A program made the translations under genes and the position numbers. The notes below the pieces were generated by a model, which saw only the letters and a program-made list of their open reading frames with translations, ran no database searches and was not told the origin of the DNA. Positions 18,130 through 28,391 of a DNA stretch of 64,000 bases are shown here, piece after piece. This DNA comes from Alkalimonas collagenimarina (GTDB lineage: Bacteria; Pseudomonadota; Gammaproteobacteria; Enterobacterales; Alteromonadaceae): positions 1-64,000 of the forward strand of contig NZ_JAUZVZ010000011.1 in NCBI RefSeq assembly GCF_030717845.1, in the 5' to 3' direction. How positions within the stretch are numbered: position 1 is the first letter of the stretch; each line of letters starts with the position of its first letter.

Positions 18130-19416
18130 ATGGACAGCGAATTCTTATTATCAGACGTTAAAATCGCCATTATCGGCCTCGGCTATGTTGGTCTGCCTCT
18201 GGCCGTCGAGTTCGGTAAAAAATACCCCACCATGGGTTTTGATATTCAGCCCAATCGTATCAAAGCGTTGCAACAGGGCATTGATCATACCCTTGAAGTG
18301 GATAAAGACGAACTGGCTGCGGCCAGCCTGCTTCGCTTCAGTAGCGATGCTGCAGACTTGCAGGCGGCAAACTTTTATATTGTGACGGTACCAACACCTA
18401 TCGATCAGCATCGCCAACCTGACTTAACCCCGTTAATCAAAGCATCCGAAACGTTAGGTCGAGTGATCAAGCGCGGGGATATTGTGGTGTATGAATCTAC
18501 CGTGTACCCCGGTGCAACCGAAGAGGATTGCATTCCGGTGATTGAGCGGATCTCTGGTTTACGCTTCAATCAAGACTTCTTTGCAGGTTACAGCCCTGAG
18601 CGAATTAATCCGGGCGATAAAGAGCATCGGGTCACCAGCATTAAGAAAGTCACTTCCGGCTCAACGCCCGAAATAGCCGAGTTTGTGGATCAAGTGTACG
18701 CCAGTATTATTACGGCCGGTACCTATAAAGCCAGTAGTATCAAGGTCGCAGAGGCGGCTAAAGTTATTGAAAATACCCAGCGTGATCTCAATATTGCTTT
18801 AGTGAATGAGTTAGCGGTGATTTTCAGCAAGTTAAATATTGATACCGAAGAAGTTTTACTGGCGGCAGGAACCAAATGGAATTTCCTACCGTTTCGGCCA
18901 GGCCTGGTTGGCGGGCACTGCATCGGGGTAGACCCCTATTATTTAACGCACAAAGCACAATCCATTGGTTACCACCCGGAAGTGATTTTGGCGGGGCGTC
19001 GTATCAACGATGGCATGCCTAAGTTTGTGGTGTCGTCGTTGGTGAAAACCATGCTGAAAAAGCGTATTCAGGTACAGGGTGCCCGGGTGCTGGTGCTGGG
19101 ATTAACCTTCAAAGAAAACTGCCCGGATATTCGCAATACTAAAGTCATTGATGTGGTGCGGGAGTTAGAAGATTACGGCATGCTGCCCGATGTATTTGAC
19201 CCCTGGGTGGCAGCAGATGAAGCGAAGCGTGAATACGGCATTGAATTGTGTAGTGAATTACAACCAACGACCTACGACGCAGTGATTCTGGCGGTGGCGC
19301 ATCAGATCTTTAAAGACTATGGTACAGAAAAAATAGTGGGTTTTGCCAAAGAAAACCATGTGGTATATGACTTAAAGTACATGCTTGACCCGGCCCAGGT
19401 AGAGTTACGCTTTTAA
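18130..19416 (+). CDS. tviB: UDP-N-acetyl-hexosamine 6-dehydrogenase, TviB/WbpO type
   Basis: A 428-residue nucleotide-sugar dehydrogenase. The Rossmann motif GLGYVGLP lies near residue 16. The catalytic cysteine lies in [12 protein letters not shown]. It fits the TviB/WbpO branch (UDP-GlcNAc or UDP-GalNAc to the uronic acid) better than WecC, which is separately encoded at 12682. It is followed within 20 bases by the partner epimerase, as in the Vi antigen locus. The two together should yield UDP-GalNAcA. Confidence 0.87.
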   Translation: MDSEFLLSDVKIAIIGLGYVGLPLAVEFGKKYPTMGFDIQPNRIKALQQGIDHTLEVDKDELAAASLLRFSSDAADLQAANFYIVTVPTPIDQHRQPDLTPLIKASETLGRVIKRGDIVVYESTVYPGATEEDCIPVIERISGLRFNQDFFAGYSPERINPGDKEHRVTSIKKVTSGSTPEIAEFVDQVYASIITAGTYKASSIKVAEAAKVIENTQRDLNIALVNELAVIFSKLNIDTEEVLLAAGTKWNFLPFRPGLVGGHCIGVDPYYLTHKAQSIGYHPEVILAGRRINDGMPKFVVSSLVKTMLKKRIQVQGARVLVLGLTFKENCPDIRNTKVIDVVRELEDYGMLPDVFDPWVAADEAKREYGIELCSELQPTTYDAVILAVAHQIFKDYGTEKIVGFAKENHVVYDLKYMLDPAQVELRF

Positions 19417-19435
19417 TAACAAGGATGGATTTCGG

Positions 19436-20455
19436 ATGACACGTTACCAACAGGTACTGGATGAGTTAAAGCAACAACCAAAGCGTTGGTTAATCACTGG
19501 TTGTGCCGGTTTTATTGGTTCAAATTTACTGGAAGTTTTACTACGGCACGATCAAGTGGTCGTTGGTTTAGATAACTTTGCCACCGGTTTTCAGCGTAAC
19601 CTGGATCAAGTGCAAGCACTGGTTACGGCAGAACAATGGCAACGCTTTCGGTTCATCGAGGGTGATATTTGCTCCGCAGATGACTGTAACCGGGCCTGCA
19701 CCGATGTCGATTATGTGTTGCACCAGGCAGCTTTAGGCTCGGTGCCTCGTTCGATAGAAGATCCTGCCCGCACCAATGCAGCGAATATTAGCGGTTTTCT
19801 GAACGTACTGATCGCAGCCCGTGATGCAAAGGTCAGTGGCTTTGTTTATGCAGCCTCTAGCTCTACCTATGGCGACCATCCGGCGCTACCTAAAGTAGAA
19901 GCCAACATTGGCAAGCCATTGTCGCCTTACGCCGTCACCAAGTACGTCAACGAACTCTATGCCGATGTATTTTCCCGTACCTACCAGTTTCATAGTGCTG
20001 GTTTGCGCTACTTTAATGTATTTGGCCCACGACAAGACCCTAATGGGGCCTATGCTGCAGTGATTCCAAAATGGACGGCTGCGATGATAGCCGGTGATGA
20101 TGTCGCCATTAATGGCGATGGCGAAACCAGCCGGGATTTCTGTTTTATCGCCAATGCCGTGCAAGCGAATATTCTGGCTGCTGTCACTCCACTAGAAAGC
20201 AGTGAAGTGTTTAACGTAGCGGTAGGGGATCGTACCACCTTAAATCAGCTGTTCTCCTCGATTAAGCAATGCTTACAGCAACAAGGAATTAGCTATCCGA
20301 AAGCAGCAGTGTATCGGGATTTTCGTGCCGGCGACGTGCGTCACTCACAGGCCGATATCAGCAAAGCACAGCAACAGCTGGGGTATCAGCCAGAGTTTCG
20401 GATTGGCCAAGGCCTGGAGCAGGCTATGCCGTGGTATATTGAATTGAATTCGTAA
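19436..20455 (+). CDS. tviC: UDP-GlcNAc/GlcNAcA C4-epimerase, TviC/WbpP type
   Basis: A 339-residue extended short-chain dehydrogenase/reductase. The NAD-binding motif GCAGFIGS is near residues 22-29. The active site reads SSSTYG followed by YAVTKY (the YxxxK pair). [15 protein letters not shown] is typical of the WbpP/TviC group, which epimerises N-acetylated sugars. It lies directly after tviB, so the pair should supply UDP-GalNAcA for the polysaccharide. The order of oxidation and epimerisation cannot be told from sequence. Confidence 0.86.
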   Translation: MTRYQQVLDELKQQPKRWLITGCAGFIGSNLLEVLLRHDQVVVGLDNFATGFQRNLDQVQALVTAEQWQRFRFIEGDICSADDCNRACTDVDYVLHQAALGSVPRSIEDPARTNAANISGFLNVLIAARDAKVSGFVYAASSSTYGDHPALPKVEANIGKPLSPYAVTKYVNELYADVFSRTYQFHSAGLRYFNVFGPRQDPNGAYAAVIPKWTAAMIAGDDVAINGDGETSRDFCFIANAVQANILAAVTPLESSEVFNVAVGDRTTLNQLFSSIKQCLQQQGISYPKAAVYRDFRAGDVRHSQADISKAQQQLGYQPEFRIGQGLEQAMPWYIELNS

Positions 20456-20586
20456 CAGATATGACTTAGAACAAAAATTAGTCGTTTTGTTGATTAGGAC
20501 AAGTGAACTTAGACTGATTTGATGTAGAATAGAGCAAGCTCTTTGTGGTCAGGGAAAGAGCAATTTGAATGACTAGGAGTTTAATT

Positions 20587-21945
20587 ATGGATGATAGTAA
20601 AAAAGTAATTTTATTGGAGTTCAACGAACTTTGCCCCGAACTCCTCGAACGTTTTATGAAGTCGGGTGACTTGCCAAACTTTTCAAAGCTGTATCAAAGT
20701 GCTGATGTGTATGTGACTGACGCGAATTGTGAAACAGAGTATCTTGAACCCTGGATCCAATGGGTGACTTTGCACACCGGCTTACCTTTTGAAAAGCATC
20801 AGGTGTTTCGTTTGGGCCAAGCCCAAAACCTTAAACATGACTCCATCTGGGATGTATTGGCCAAGCACAATAAAACCAGTTGGTTGTGTGGCAGCATGAA
20901 TACCAAATGGGATGCCGCTGACTCCAAAATTACCGCATTGCCAGATCCCTGGAGCATTGATGTGTTGGCTTCGCCTCATTCATTGCAGCCTTTTTATCAA
21001 TTTGTCCGTGCCAACGTACAAGAGCACAGTAATACCAACTTTACGCTTTCAGCCGGTGATTACGTCCGGTTTTTCTGGTTTATGCTGCGACATGGCCTGA
21101 GCTTTAAAACCAGTAAAAAACTGGCAGCTATGCTGTGGAAGCAACTGACCAAAGCGGATGACCGCTGGAAAAAAGCTACCGTACTCGATTGGCTACAATT
21201 TGATGTGTTTAAGCATATTTATCAGCAGCAAAAACCGCACTTTGCGACCTTTTTCTCCAATAGCACCGCGCATTTTCAGCATAAATTCTGGCGTTACATG
21301 GAGCCAGAGAAGTTTCCATTGAAGCCAACCCAGGCTGAGATTGAAAAATATGGTGGTGCCGTGCTGCACGCTTACAAAAATCATGATGAATTAATCGGTG
21401 AAGTATTCAAAATGGCCGACAAAGATACTGTGGTCATTTTGTCGTCTGCACTTAGCCAGCAGCCCTATACATTGAAAGATGAAGAGGGCGGTAAGCGCTT
21501 TTACCGGCCGCATGACATGCAAAAGATTCCTGCAATGTTCGGTTTAACGGGGGTGCAAAAAGTCAGTCCGGTTATGTCGCATCAGTTCCACTTGCTCTGT
21601 GAGAGTGAGGCTGCAGCAAAAGATAACTTTGAGCGCTTACAAGCATTAACCTTTAATGATGGTCCACTGTTCTCATTGCGGTTGGAAGGTCATGATGTGT
21701 TTGGTGGTTGTCGCATCTATAAAGAGGTCGATCCGCAGGCAACGTTAGAGCTCAATGGTCGCACGCTGGATTTTCATGAAGTATTTTACCTGGCAGATAG
21801 CCTGAAAAGTGGCATGCATCACCCGCATGGTGTGTTTTGGGTATCTCAGCAAGGGCGAAGTCACCAACATAATGCTGAGCCTATTCCGTTGGAGCTGACT
21901 ATGCCTAAAATTCTGCAGGAGTTTCAACTGCAGCCTCAGGACTAG
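20587..21945 (+). CDS. Alkaline phosphatase superfamily-like protein, function unknown
   Basis: A 452-residue soluble protein with no signal peptide. The N-terminus reads LLEFNELCPELLERF. A candidate nucleophile region, WVTLHTGLPFEKH, resembles that of type I phosphodiesterase/nucleotide pyrophosphatase relatives. Later histidines (around GMHHPHGVFW) could bind metal. I infer the superfamily from these patterns only. ATG 20587 is chosen because TAGGAG lies seven bases upstream. A 5' ATG at 20569 lacks that. It sits at the start of the variable glycan cassette and may modify a glycan or lipid-linked precursor. Confidence 0.6.
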   Translation: MDDSKKVILLEFNELCPELLERFMKSGDLPNFSKLYQSADVYVTDANCETEYLEPWIQWVTLHTGLPFEKHQVFRLGQAQNLKHDSIWDVLAKHNKTSWLCGSMNTKWDAADSKITALPDPWSIDVLASPHSLQPFYQFVRANVQEHSNTNFTLSAGDYVRFFWFMLRHGLSFKTSKKLAAMLWKQLTKADDRWKKATVLDWLQFDVFKHIYQQQKPHFATFFSNSTAHFQHKFWRYMEPEKFPLKPTQAEIEKYGGAVLHAYKNHDELIGEVFKMADKDTVVILSSALSQQPYTLKDEEGGKRFYRPHDMQKIPAMFGLTGVQKVSPVMSHQFHLLCESEAAAKDNFERLQALTFNDGPLFSLRLEGHDVFGGCRIYKEVDPQATLELNGRTLDFHEVFYLADSLKSGMHHPHGVFWVSQQGRSHQHNAEPIPLELTMPKILQEFQLQPQD

Positions 21946-21975
21946 ACGGTATGCACACATGGATGTGAAAGTAGC

Positions 21976-23031
21976 ATGAAAGTCTTACATGTAGTCAGTA
22001 GTCTGAATATGGGGGGGGCAGAACAGTTTGTGGTGGATATATCTGCTGCCATGAACCAACGACCCTCAGTCCAGGCTGATATCCTCAGCTTTGGTTGCTC
22101 GGATGATACACTTTGTCAGCGCTGTGCTGACCAAGGTATTACCATTCACCACGTGAACCAGACAAGTCGATTGCAGCAGTTTCTGCAGTTAAGGCGTCTG
22201 TTAAAGCGCTTCGATGCAGTACATATTCATAGCAGTCATTGCCTTTTTTCCATTCTATTGGCGTCCCTGTTTCAGCGTGATAGTCGGCTGTATTACACTC
22301 GCCATAACACAGTAGTGCATCGCTCGTTCAAGTGGAGGCTGATTTATCGGTTGGCATCCATTAGATTAAGCAACATTGTATTTATTGCCGATATTGCCAG
22401 ACAAGACTTTTTGCGAACTTATCCCGCCTTTCAAGCAAAAAGCATATTAATTTACAACGGCATTCAACAGGTAGAAGCTCCCCGACCGGACCGAACCAAT
22501 AACAGTGTCATCAGGCTAGGACAGGTGGGTCGTTTTGTGCCTTTAAAAGCACAAAAACTACTTATACAAGCACTTGCACAACTGACAGCTGACCAGCGAC
22601 AGGCTTTTGAGGTCCATTTCTTTGGTGACGGGCCTCTGCTAGATGATTGTCGCCGACAAGCCGAACCCTTGCAGCAGGATATGTCTGTTACTTTCCATGG
22701 TTTGGAAATGGATAAATCCCGCATTTACCAAACGATTGATGTTTTGGTGGTAACCTCAGAGACAGAGGGCTTGTCGCTAGTTATGCTGGAAGCTCTGTCA
22801 GCAGGCTGTTTGGTAATCGCCACAGATGTGGGTGGTAACGCTGAGATTGTAGAGCATCAGAAGAGTGGTCTGCTATTCTTATACCCTGATGCAAATCAAT
22901 TAAGTTGTTTGTTGCAACAATTATTAGCTGATAATCACTGGCATGCCTTGGTAAAAGCTGGTGAGCAAAGGTTTCACCGAATCTTTGAGCAAACAACGTG
23001 CATCAAAAGCTATTTGGCGCTTTATGCTTAG
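21976..23031 (+). CDS. Glycosyltransferase, GT4 family
   Basis: A 351-residue GT-B enzyme. The acceptor-side N-terminus reads VSSLNMGGAEQF. The donor-binding half has FFGDGPLLDDC and the retaining E-x7-E motif in SETEGLSLVMLEALSAG. It probably adds one sugar of the repeat unit at the cytoplasmic face. A G8 tract at 22011-22018 covers codons 12-14. A one-base slip there would truncate the protein near its N-terminus, so the gene may be phase variable. It overlaps no neighbour and follows the AP-like gene by 30 bases. Confidence 0.85.
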   Translation: MKVLHVVSSLNMGGAEQFVVDISAAMNQRPSVQADILSFGCSDDTLCQRCADQGITIHHVNQTSRLQQFLQLRRLLKRFDAVHIHSSHCLFSILLASLFQRDSRLYYTRHNTVVHRSFKWRLIYRLASIRLSNIVFIADIARQDFLRTYPAFQAKSILIYNGIQQVEAPRPDRTNNSVIRLGQVGRFVPLKAQKLLIQALAQLTADQRQAFEVHFFGDGPLLDDCRRQAEPLQQDMSVTFHGLEMDKSRIYQTIDVLVVTSETEGLSLVMLEALSAGCLVIATDVGGNAEIVEHQKSGLLFLYPDANQLSCLLQQLLADNHWHALVKAGEQRFHRIFEQTTCIKSYLALYA

Positions 23032-23076
23032 GTTTTGGTTTCTGAAAATAGACTACAACGGTGTTTAACGCTAAAT

Positions 23077-24189
23077 ATGAATACATCACTTTCAAATTTT
23101 GCATCTGGTAGGGATAACAACTTTAATCTAATCAGATTTATTGCTGCAACTGCTGTTTTGTTCAGTCATTGTTACCCATTATTTTATGGATCTAGTGGGT
23201 CGGACCCACTGAAAAGTTTAGTTGGGATTTCATTAGGAACAGTAGCTGTTGATTTGTTTTTTATCTCAAGTGGGTTTCTTATAGCAGGCAGCTTATTTAA
23301 TCGAAAGAACTTAACTAACTTTGTAAAAGCGCGGGTTCTTAGGATTTACCCTGCTTTAGCTATTTGTCTGCTGCTCACCGTTTTAATTTTAGGACCTATC
23401 TTCACAACATTACCGCTTTCTCACTACTTTACCAATTCTCAGACGTACATTTATTTTTTTAAAAACCTAATTCTCTTTTTTGGGGAAGAAGCCACTCTTC
23501 CCGGAGTATTCGCAGGGCTACCGTGGCCGAACACTGTGAACGGCTCTTTGTGGACGCTCCCTTTTGAGGTTAGAGCATATGCACTTCTAGTTATTGTCGG
23601 CCTTTTACTTCATTTTTGTGAGATGAGGTGGATAAGGCTCCCAACGAAAGTAATCTATCTATTGATCCCAATAATTGGAATGGGGCTTTATCTCTTTAAT
23701 CATTTTTATAAGATATTTCCGGTATGGTATTTTGGTTCTGAATATGCAAGGCTTTTTTCTATGTTCTTCATAGGTGTCGCCTACTATAAGTATCAAGAAA
23801 AGATACCTTTATCACATACACTGTTCGCTGTATCAGCAATACTGTTGTGTATATCTTCGCTACATAGTGACTCATTTTTTGTAGTTTATAATTTGAGTCT
23901 GTCATATGTATTATTTTACCTGGCATACGTTCCTACTGGTATTATCCGTAAATTTAACCAATACGGCGACTATTCATACGGAATTTACATCTATGCTTTT
24001 CCAGTCCAGCAAGCAGTAATGTATGTGAACCCTGATATCGTTTTTTTAAACTTCCTATGTGTTTCATTATTTATAACTTTTATTTTCGCCTACCTGTCTT
24101 GGCAATTCATAGAAGAAAGATCACTTAAGCTGAAAAGTAAAACCTTGAGGTTATTTAATAAGAAACAGGTATTTGAGCGAGGTCTTTGA
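23077..24189 (+). CDS. Membrane O-acyltransferase (acyltransferase 3 family)
   Basis: About 370 residues with some ten predicted membrane helices. The N-terminal motif NFNLIRFIAATAVLFSHCYP is typical of the OafA/acyltransferase-3 family, with an invariant His near residue 28. These enzymes acetylate surface sugars. GC content is lower than in the flanking export genes. The ATG at 23077 lacks a strong ribosome site. A second member of the family is encoded convergently at 24431. Confidence 0.82.
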   Translation: MNTSLSNFASGRDNNFNLIRFIAATAVLFSHCYPLFYGSSGSDPLKSLVGISLGTVAVDLFFISSGFLIAGSLFNRKNLTNFVKARVLRIYPALAICLLLTVLILGPIFTTLPLSHYFTNSQTYIYFFKNLILFFGEEATLPGVFAGLPWPNTVNGSLWTLPFEVRAYALLVIVGLLLHFCEMRWIRLPTKVIYLLIPIIGMGLYLFNHFYKIFPVWYFGSEYARLFSMFFIGVAYYKYQEKIPLSHTLFAVSAILLCISSLHSDSFFVVYNLSLSYVLFYLAYVPTGIIRKFNQYGDYSYGIYIYAFPVQQAVMYVNPDIVFLNFLCVSLFITFIFAYLSWQFIEERSLKLKSKTLRLFNKKQVFERGL

Positions 24190-24430
24190 TGCTAGCCAAT
24201 TGATTATCTTTAAAATGTTAGCGAAGTGAGTGCAAAGCCGACCAAAAGATCTGGATTTTGCAAGTCTTAAGTATTATTTGGGAGGGTGCTTTCGCCTTGA
24301 TTTTTAACACCCGATTTAATTTCCCAAGAGCTGAATAATACAGAGCAGGCTCAGCGTAATACAGCATATTGGTAGAACCATCTCAGATTATGGCCTTGTC
24401 TTTGAGAGTAAGGCTGCATCTAGAAAGCAA

Positions 24431-25549
24431 CTAGTCTCTTGTCACCTTAAGCCTATTCGAAAAAAATGCGATTAAGTTGCTTCTCTGGTTTTTAATTGGC
24501 TTTTCCAATACTAGTAGGCTGAAGATTGATACCAGTATAGTGACTGAAATAAATACAAGCATTCGGCATGACCAGCAATTTTCAAATATGCCAAAGTAGA
24601 TCATCGTATTTAATACCAGCATATGGTACACAAACAACCCAAAAGAAATATCATTCCTTGCAAGGAATGTTTCTAAGCGATTAAACCAATATAGGCTACT
24701 TTTAGGAACAAAAGCAAGCTGGATAATCACGAGTGCCAAAACAGAAAACAGCAGTGGGTTGATGTCATTTCTTCCCCAGCGGAAGCCTAGTTCTCTTAAG
24801 CTGAAGAAAACAACGACATGAAGCATAAGCCATGGAAGCCAGTGTTTACTCAGGGATATAATCCTATTGAAATCTCGGCTGAATACATAACCTAGAACAA
24901 AGAAAAAGAGCCAGGGAATAATCGTTAAGAAGTGAATGACTTTCAACAGCATGTTTGGGTTTGTATTATGGAGATAGTGGAAAACCATATTAACCAAAGC
25001 GCAGGCTACTAATAATACATAAATACGATGAGGTTTATTTTGCTGCAGCCAAAGCTCATCTATTTTTTTTAAGACGGGTATTAGTAAGTAGAACTGTAGT
25101 ATAACTGGAATAGCCCATAAGCTTCCGTTAAGCACCCCAGTGCCAATGTGGCTTAGAAACTCTGGGTGATAAACGAAGATAAAAGTCACTTGGCCAATAC
25201 ACCAAAAGAAAAAGTGTAGCCAGTTAACCTCCTGCAAAGGGAGCATCCCAGTGCTAAACAACAAAATGATACTTACCACAAAAGCCGCCCATAGCGGTGG
25301 GTAAATACGCAAAACGCGCTTTATAAAATATTCGGTAAAATTTGCACTATGAGCTGAGCTTAAACTGATCAAAAAACCACTGATAAAAAATAGAATAGGA
25401 ACGCCTGGAAATAGCCATGTAAGCGTAGCAACAATATCAGAGTAGTCTGCCGGCGCGGTATTGAACTGACGAGAGTGGGAGAACACAATTGAAAAAGCAG
25501 CAAGATAGCGAAGCCATATAAAGTGGTTATCTCTTGGTACTGTATTCAC
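24431..25549 (-). CDS. Membrane O-acyltransferase (acyltransferase 3 family), second copy
   Basis: 372 residues, about ten membrane helices. HFIWLRYLAAFSIVFSHSRQ at the N-terminus carries the family's conserved Arg and His. It is not a close duplicate of the plus-strand gene before it. It starts with GTG, with AGGA at a fitting distance. The 241 bases between the two convergent 3' ends show no gene. It probably modifies glycan O-acetylation. Confidence 0.82.
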   Translation of the reverse strand: MNTVPRDNHFIWLRYLAAFSIVFSHSRQFNTAPADYSDIVATLTWLFPGVPILFFISGFLISLSSAHSANFTEYFIKRVLRIYPPLWAAFVVSIILLFSTGMLPLQEVNWLHFFFWCIGQVTFIFVYHPEFLSHIGTGVLNGSLWAIPVILQFYLLIPVLKKIDELWLQQNKPHRIYVLLVACALVNMVFHYLHNTNPNMLLKVIHFLTIIPWLFFFVLGYVFSRDFNRIISLSKHWLPWLMLHVVVFFSLRELGFRWGRNDINPLLFSVLALVIIQLAFVPKSSLYWFNRLETFLARNDISFGLFVYHMLVLNTMIYFGIFENCWSCRMLVFISVTILVSIFSLLVLEKPIKNQRSNLIAFFSNRLKVTRD

Positions 25550-25633
25550 GTGGGCATCCTTGAAGAGTTACAGAGCTTTTCCTTGTTAAATGCATTTTAC
25601 CGCAGCCCAACAGGAAGTAAACAGTCAGCTAAG

Positions 25634-26764
25634 TTACTTAGAGAAAGACTTTTGAAATGCTAGACGTACACTTTGAGACCAACGCTTTAATCTGGACGGA
25701 AGCAACGTCTTGTGAAACGTCTGAAAAGCACTAAGCCAGAAGACAGAGTGATTAATGGAATAGACAGGTGTTGTTGCAGCGACATACTGCTGTTTATAGC
25801 TGCTGGATCGACCTTTCATTAAATCGTAGTGACCTACCTGTTTCTCCCTCGCATTCTGCAGCGCGATCAGATGGATCGCGATGCCGGTATTTGGTAGCGG
25901 GCTTAGTGAGCTTATCCCGCTTTGATAGTAGTACAACGTCAAGTTGTGATAAAAGCCATAAAAAACAGCGATAGTTTGGCTCTGGCAGACTAGTTTAAAA
26001 AGTAATAAATTTTTCTGTTGTAGCATGCTACTGGCAAGTTTTTTATGGAAATTACAAAATTTCTGGCTGCTGAAGGCGCCGGCTTTACCGCGACTCTGCC
26101 AGTGGCTATTATGTAATTGAATCAAATCGCTAAAAAATTCTTCTAACTGGTTCTGTTCATTGCAGTAAATCACATCAATATCATGTCGCTCGGTAAATCG
26201 TCGGGCATGGCGACGTAAGCCAGATTGAACCAACTGTTTAATTTGATCAGTTTCACTGATGGCCACAGGCATCACAAAGCGTTGACCGACAAGCTGGTGT
26301 TGGCTGCGCCAGCCTGTTTTTGTGTACCCCTTAAGCCAATGAAAGCAATGCGAGTCTGATAAGATATTATCGAAGCAAATTCGATAGCATGTTGCCAGCT
26401 GTTGTACTTGTTCAGTAAATAAGGTCAGTGACTCGTTCAGGTAGTATGGATGAATGATAAAATCCTGAAACTCGCTACACACTTCTGAGTCTTCTGGCTC
26501 ACCAGTGCCAATAAACCGTAATTCATAACCTAGAGTAATTTTCTTTAGATAAAGCGGGTAGATTGCGATAAACTTCGAGCCTAGACGATGGCAGCATATA
26601 AAAAGTCTATCCTGCGGAGTCAGGTAATGAGTGAGCCAATGAGTCAACCACTCTGCAGTGGTACACAGAGCGGTTGATAGCTCTGCATTTGTAAAAAAGT
26701 CAGAAGAAAAATTTAAAGTGGTAAGTTGTTGGATATCCTCGATAACTTCGGTTGTGATAGCCAT
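25634..26764 (-). CDS. FemAB/CelD-like GNAT-fold acyltransferase
   Basis: A 376-residue protein resembling the CelD/BcsL (FemAB-type) double-GNAT family. The C-terminal block includes FYGFYHNLTLYYYQSGI and GHYDLMKGRSSSYKQ, which are typical of that group. No membrane segment is seen. FemAB relatives transfer aminoacyl or acyl groups to cell-surface precursors. Members of this type are commonly found near exosortase loci. The donor is unknown. It sits between the second acyltransferase and the divergent flippase gene. Confidence 0.7.
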   Translation of the reverse strand: MAITTEVIEDIQQLTTLNFSSDFFTNAELSTALCTTAEWLTHWLTHYLTPQDRLFICCHRLGSKFIAIYPLYLKKITLGYELRFIGTGEPEDSEVCSEFQDFIIHPYYLNESLTLFTEQVQQLATCYRICFDNILSDSHCFHWLKGYTKTGWRSQHQLVGQRFVMPVAISETDQIKQLVQSGLRRHARRFTERHDIDVIYCNEQNQLEEFFSDLIQLHNSHWQSRGKAGAFSSQKFCNFHKKLASSMLQQKNLLLFKLVCQSQTIAVFYGFYHNLTLYYYQSGISSLSPLPNTGIAIHLIALQNAREKQVGHYDLMKGRSSSYKQQYVAATTPVYSINHSVFWLSAFQTFHKTLLPSRLKRWSQSVRLAFQKSFSK

Positions 26765-26871
26765 TAATTCACCATGAATACATTGATTATTTAGATGGTA
26801 ACTTATCTGGAACTGTAAATCATCAGCTTTTCAGCTTATGGACTTTCACTGAATAAACGGAATTAAATAGC

Positions 26872-28377
26872 ATGCTTAGGTCGTTGTTCAAAAATGCTGT
26901 CAGTGTTTTAGCTGAGAAGGGTGTCATCATTCTGATGACATTTATCACTACACCTATTCTTCTGAATGAACTAGGAGTGACCACCTATGGTGTGTGGATC
27001 CTGCTGATTAACATGGTTGCCTGGGCTCGAATGAGTAACTTAGGCTTCGGTTCTGCAGTGACAAGAACGGCTGCAATTTATATTGAACGAAACAATTACT
27101 CTGAGATGAACTCACTTTTCAATAGCAGCTTGTTGTTGAATGGCGCTCTTGGATTTATTGGGATCGTTATTGTCAGTTTACCCATCTTCTTCCCAAATAT
27201 TTTACAGCTGCCAGAGAGCTATCTTGATGAGGCAGCTTTCATTCTAATGTGCCTGTGTATTAAAGTTCTGGCAGACTTTGTACTCATGTCGGCTAACAGC
27301 TATTTTTCAGCCGCTTTGAAACAGAACGTGGTAGCAAACATTAGTGCTTTATCTGAGCTTGGCAAAGGCATCGGTACTATTTATCTGGTACTGAACGGTT
27401 ATGGCATTATGGGGATGCTATTCGCGTTGCTGGTTACTGACTTTCTGGCATTTATCGCTAAGCTTTTATTTCTGAAAAAAACCTACCCTGATCTGAGGTT
27501 AGGCTTTTCCTTTATAAGCTATCAACAGATTAAGGATATATTTGCTTTCTCTAAGTATATCTTACTTGCTAATGTTGCCTTGATAGTCCGAAAGCGCATC
27601 GGCGTGAATGTGGTGTCAAAATTTGTTGGTGTTGCATCGGTAGCTACTTTTAATATCGCACAACAGCTGGTATTGCACTGCGAGAACATCATTACGATTA
27701 TCAGCCAGGTGGCAAGCCCTGCAGCCACGCGAGTGCTTAACCGCGAAGATAAAAGCCAGCAAGCAAAATACATCAGCATGATGAGCAGGTTAAACCTGTT
27801 CAGCACAGTCGTGGTTTTAATGCCTTTATTGGTTTTTTCCGATGCTTTTGTCCGGATCTGGTTGGGAGAGGAATTTATAGCGGTAGCGTTTTTCATTAAG
27901 CTGTTTAGCTTGATGTTGATCAGCAAGTTTATTTTTTACTCGGCCCAGTCTGTGATGATTGCAAAAGCTAAACATCAGCTGCTACCTGTAATTCATATTT
28001 TTGGTGCGGTACTAACGGTTACACTAAGCATCGTATTAGCGAAACTCTATGGAGTAATTGGGGTGGTGAGTGGGTTGGTTATCGCATCACTGTGTACTGA
28101 GTTGTTATTCTTTACTCCTATTCTATTGCGGGAACTGGCTGAGCAACGGAAGCACTTTATGAAAGTGCTACTGACGGCAATATTGGCGACAGTGCTGCTA
28201 CTTGTGCTTGCCGAACAGCTTGATCTTGCACTGTATATCAATGGCTGGATTAAGCTTCTGATCGCGGTTGCAGTATTTTCCATATGTAATCTTTTACTGT
28301 TTTGGCTAATTTCTTTTAATAAGCACGAAAGAGCTAGTCATGTACAAATTTTTAGAGATAAGAGAAAAGCTAGCTAA
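26872..28377 (+). CDS. wzx: Polysaccharide flippase, Wzx type
   Basis: A 501-residue polytopic membrane protein with about 12-14 hydrophobic segments. It has the MATE/MVF-fold look of Wzx transporters, including an N-terminal block (ITTPILLNELGVTTYGVWIL) shared by many lipid-linked oligosaccharide flippases. It would move undecaprenyl-PP-linked repeat units across the inner membrane. The dedicated polymerase would be the O-ligase-like protein at 39410 or a gene outside the window. It is convergent with the GNAT gene 14 bases downstream. Confidence 0.83.
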   Translation: MLRSLFKNAVSVLAEKGVIILMTFITTPILLNELGVTTYGVWILLINMVAWARMSNLGFGSAVTRTAAIYIERNNYSEMNSLFNSSLLLNGALGFIGIVIVSLPIFFPNILQLPESYLDEAAFILMCLCIKVLADFVLMSANSYFSAALKQNVVANISALSELGKGIGTIYLVLNGYGIMGMLFALLVTDFLAFIAKLLFLKKTYPDLRLGFSFISYQQIKDIFAFSKYILLANVALIVRKRIGVNVVSKFVGVASVATFNIAQQLVLHCENIITIISQVASPAATRVLNREDKSQQAKYISMMSRLNLFSTVVVLMPLLVFSDAFVRIWLGEEFIAVAFFIKLFSLMLISKFIFYSAQSVMIAKAKHQLLPVIHIFGAVLTVTLSIVLAKLYGVIGVVSGLVIASLCTELLFFTPILLRELAEQRKHFMKVLLTAILATVLLLVLAEQLDLALYINGWIKLLIAVAVFSICNLLLFWLISFNKHERASHVQIFRDKRKAS

Positions 28378-28391
28378 GGTACACAACAGCG

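Noticed and set aside
24190-24430. Possible mobile-element remnant between two acyltransferase genes
   Set aside because: No inverted repeats, no transposase fragment and no duplication could be identified.
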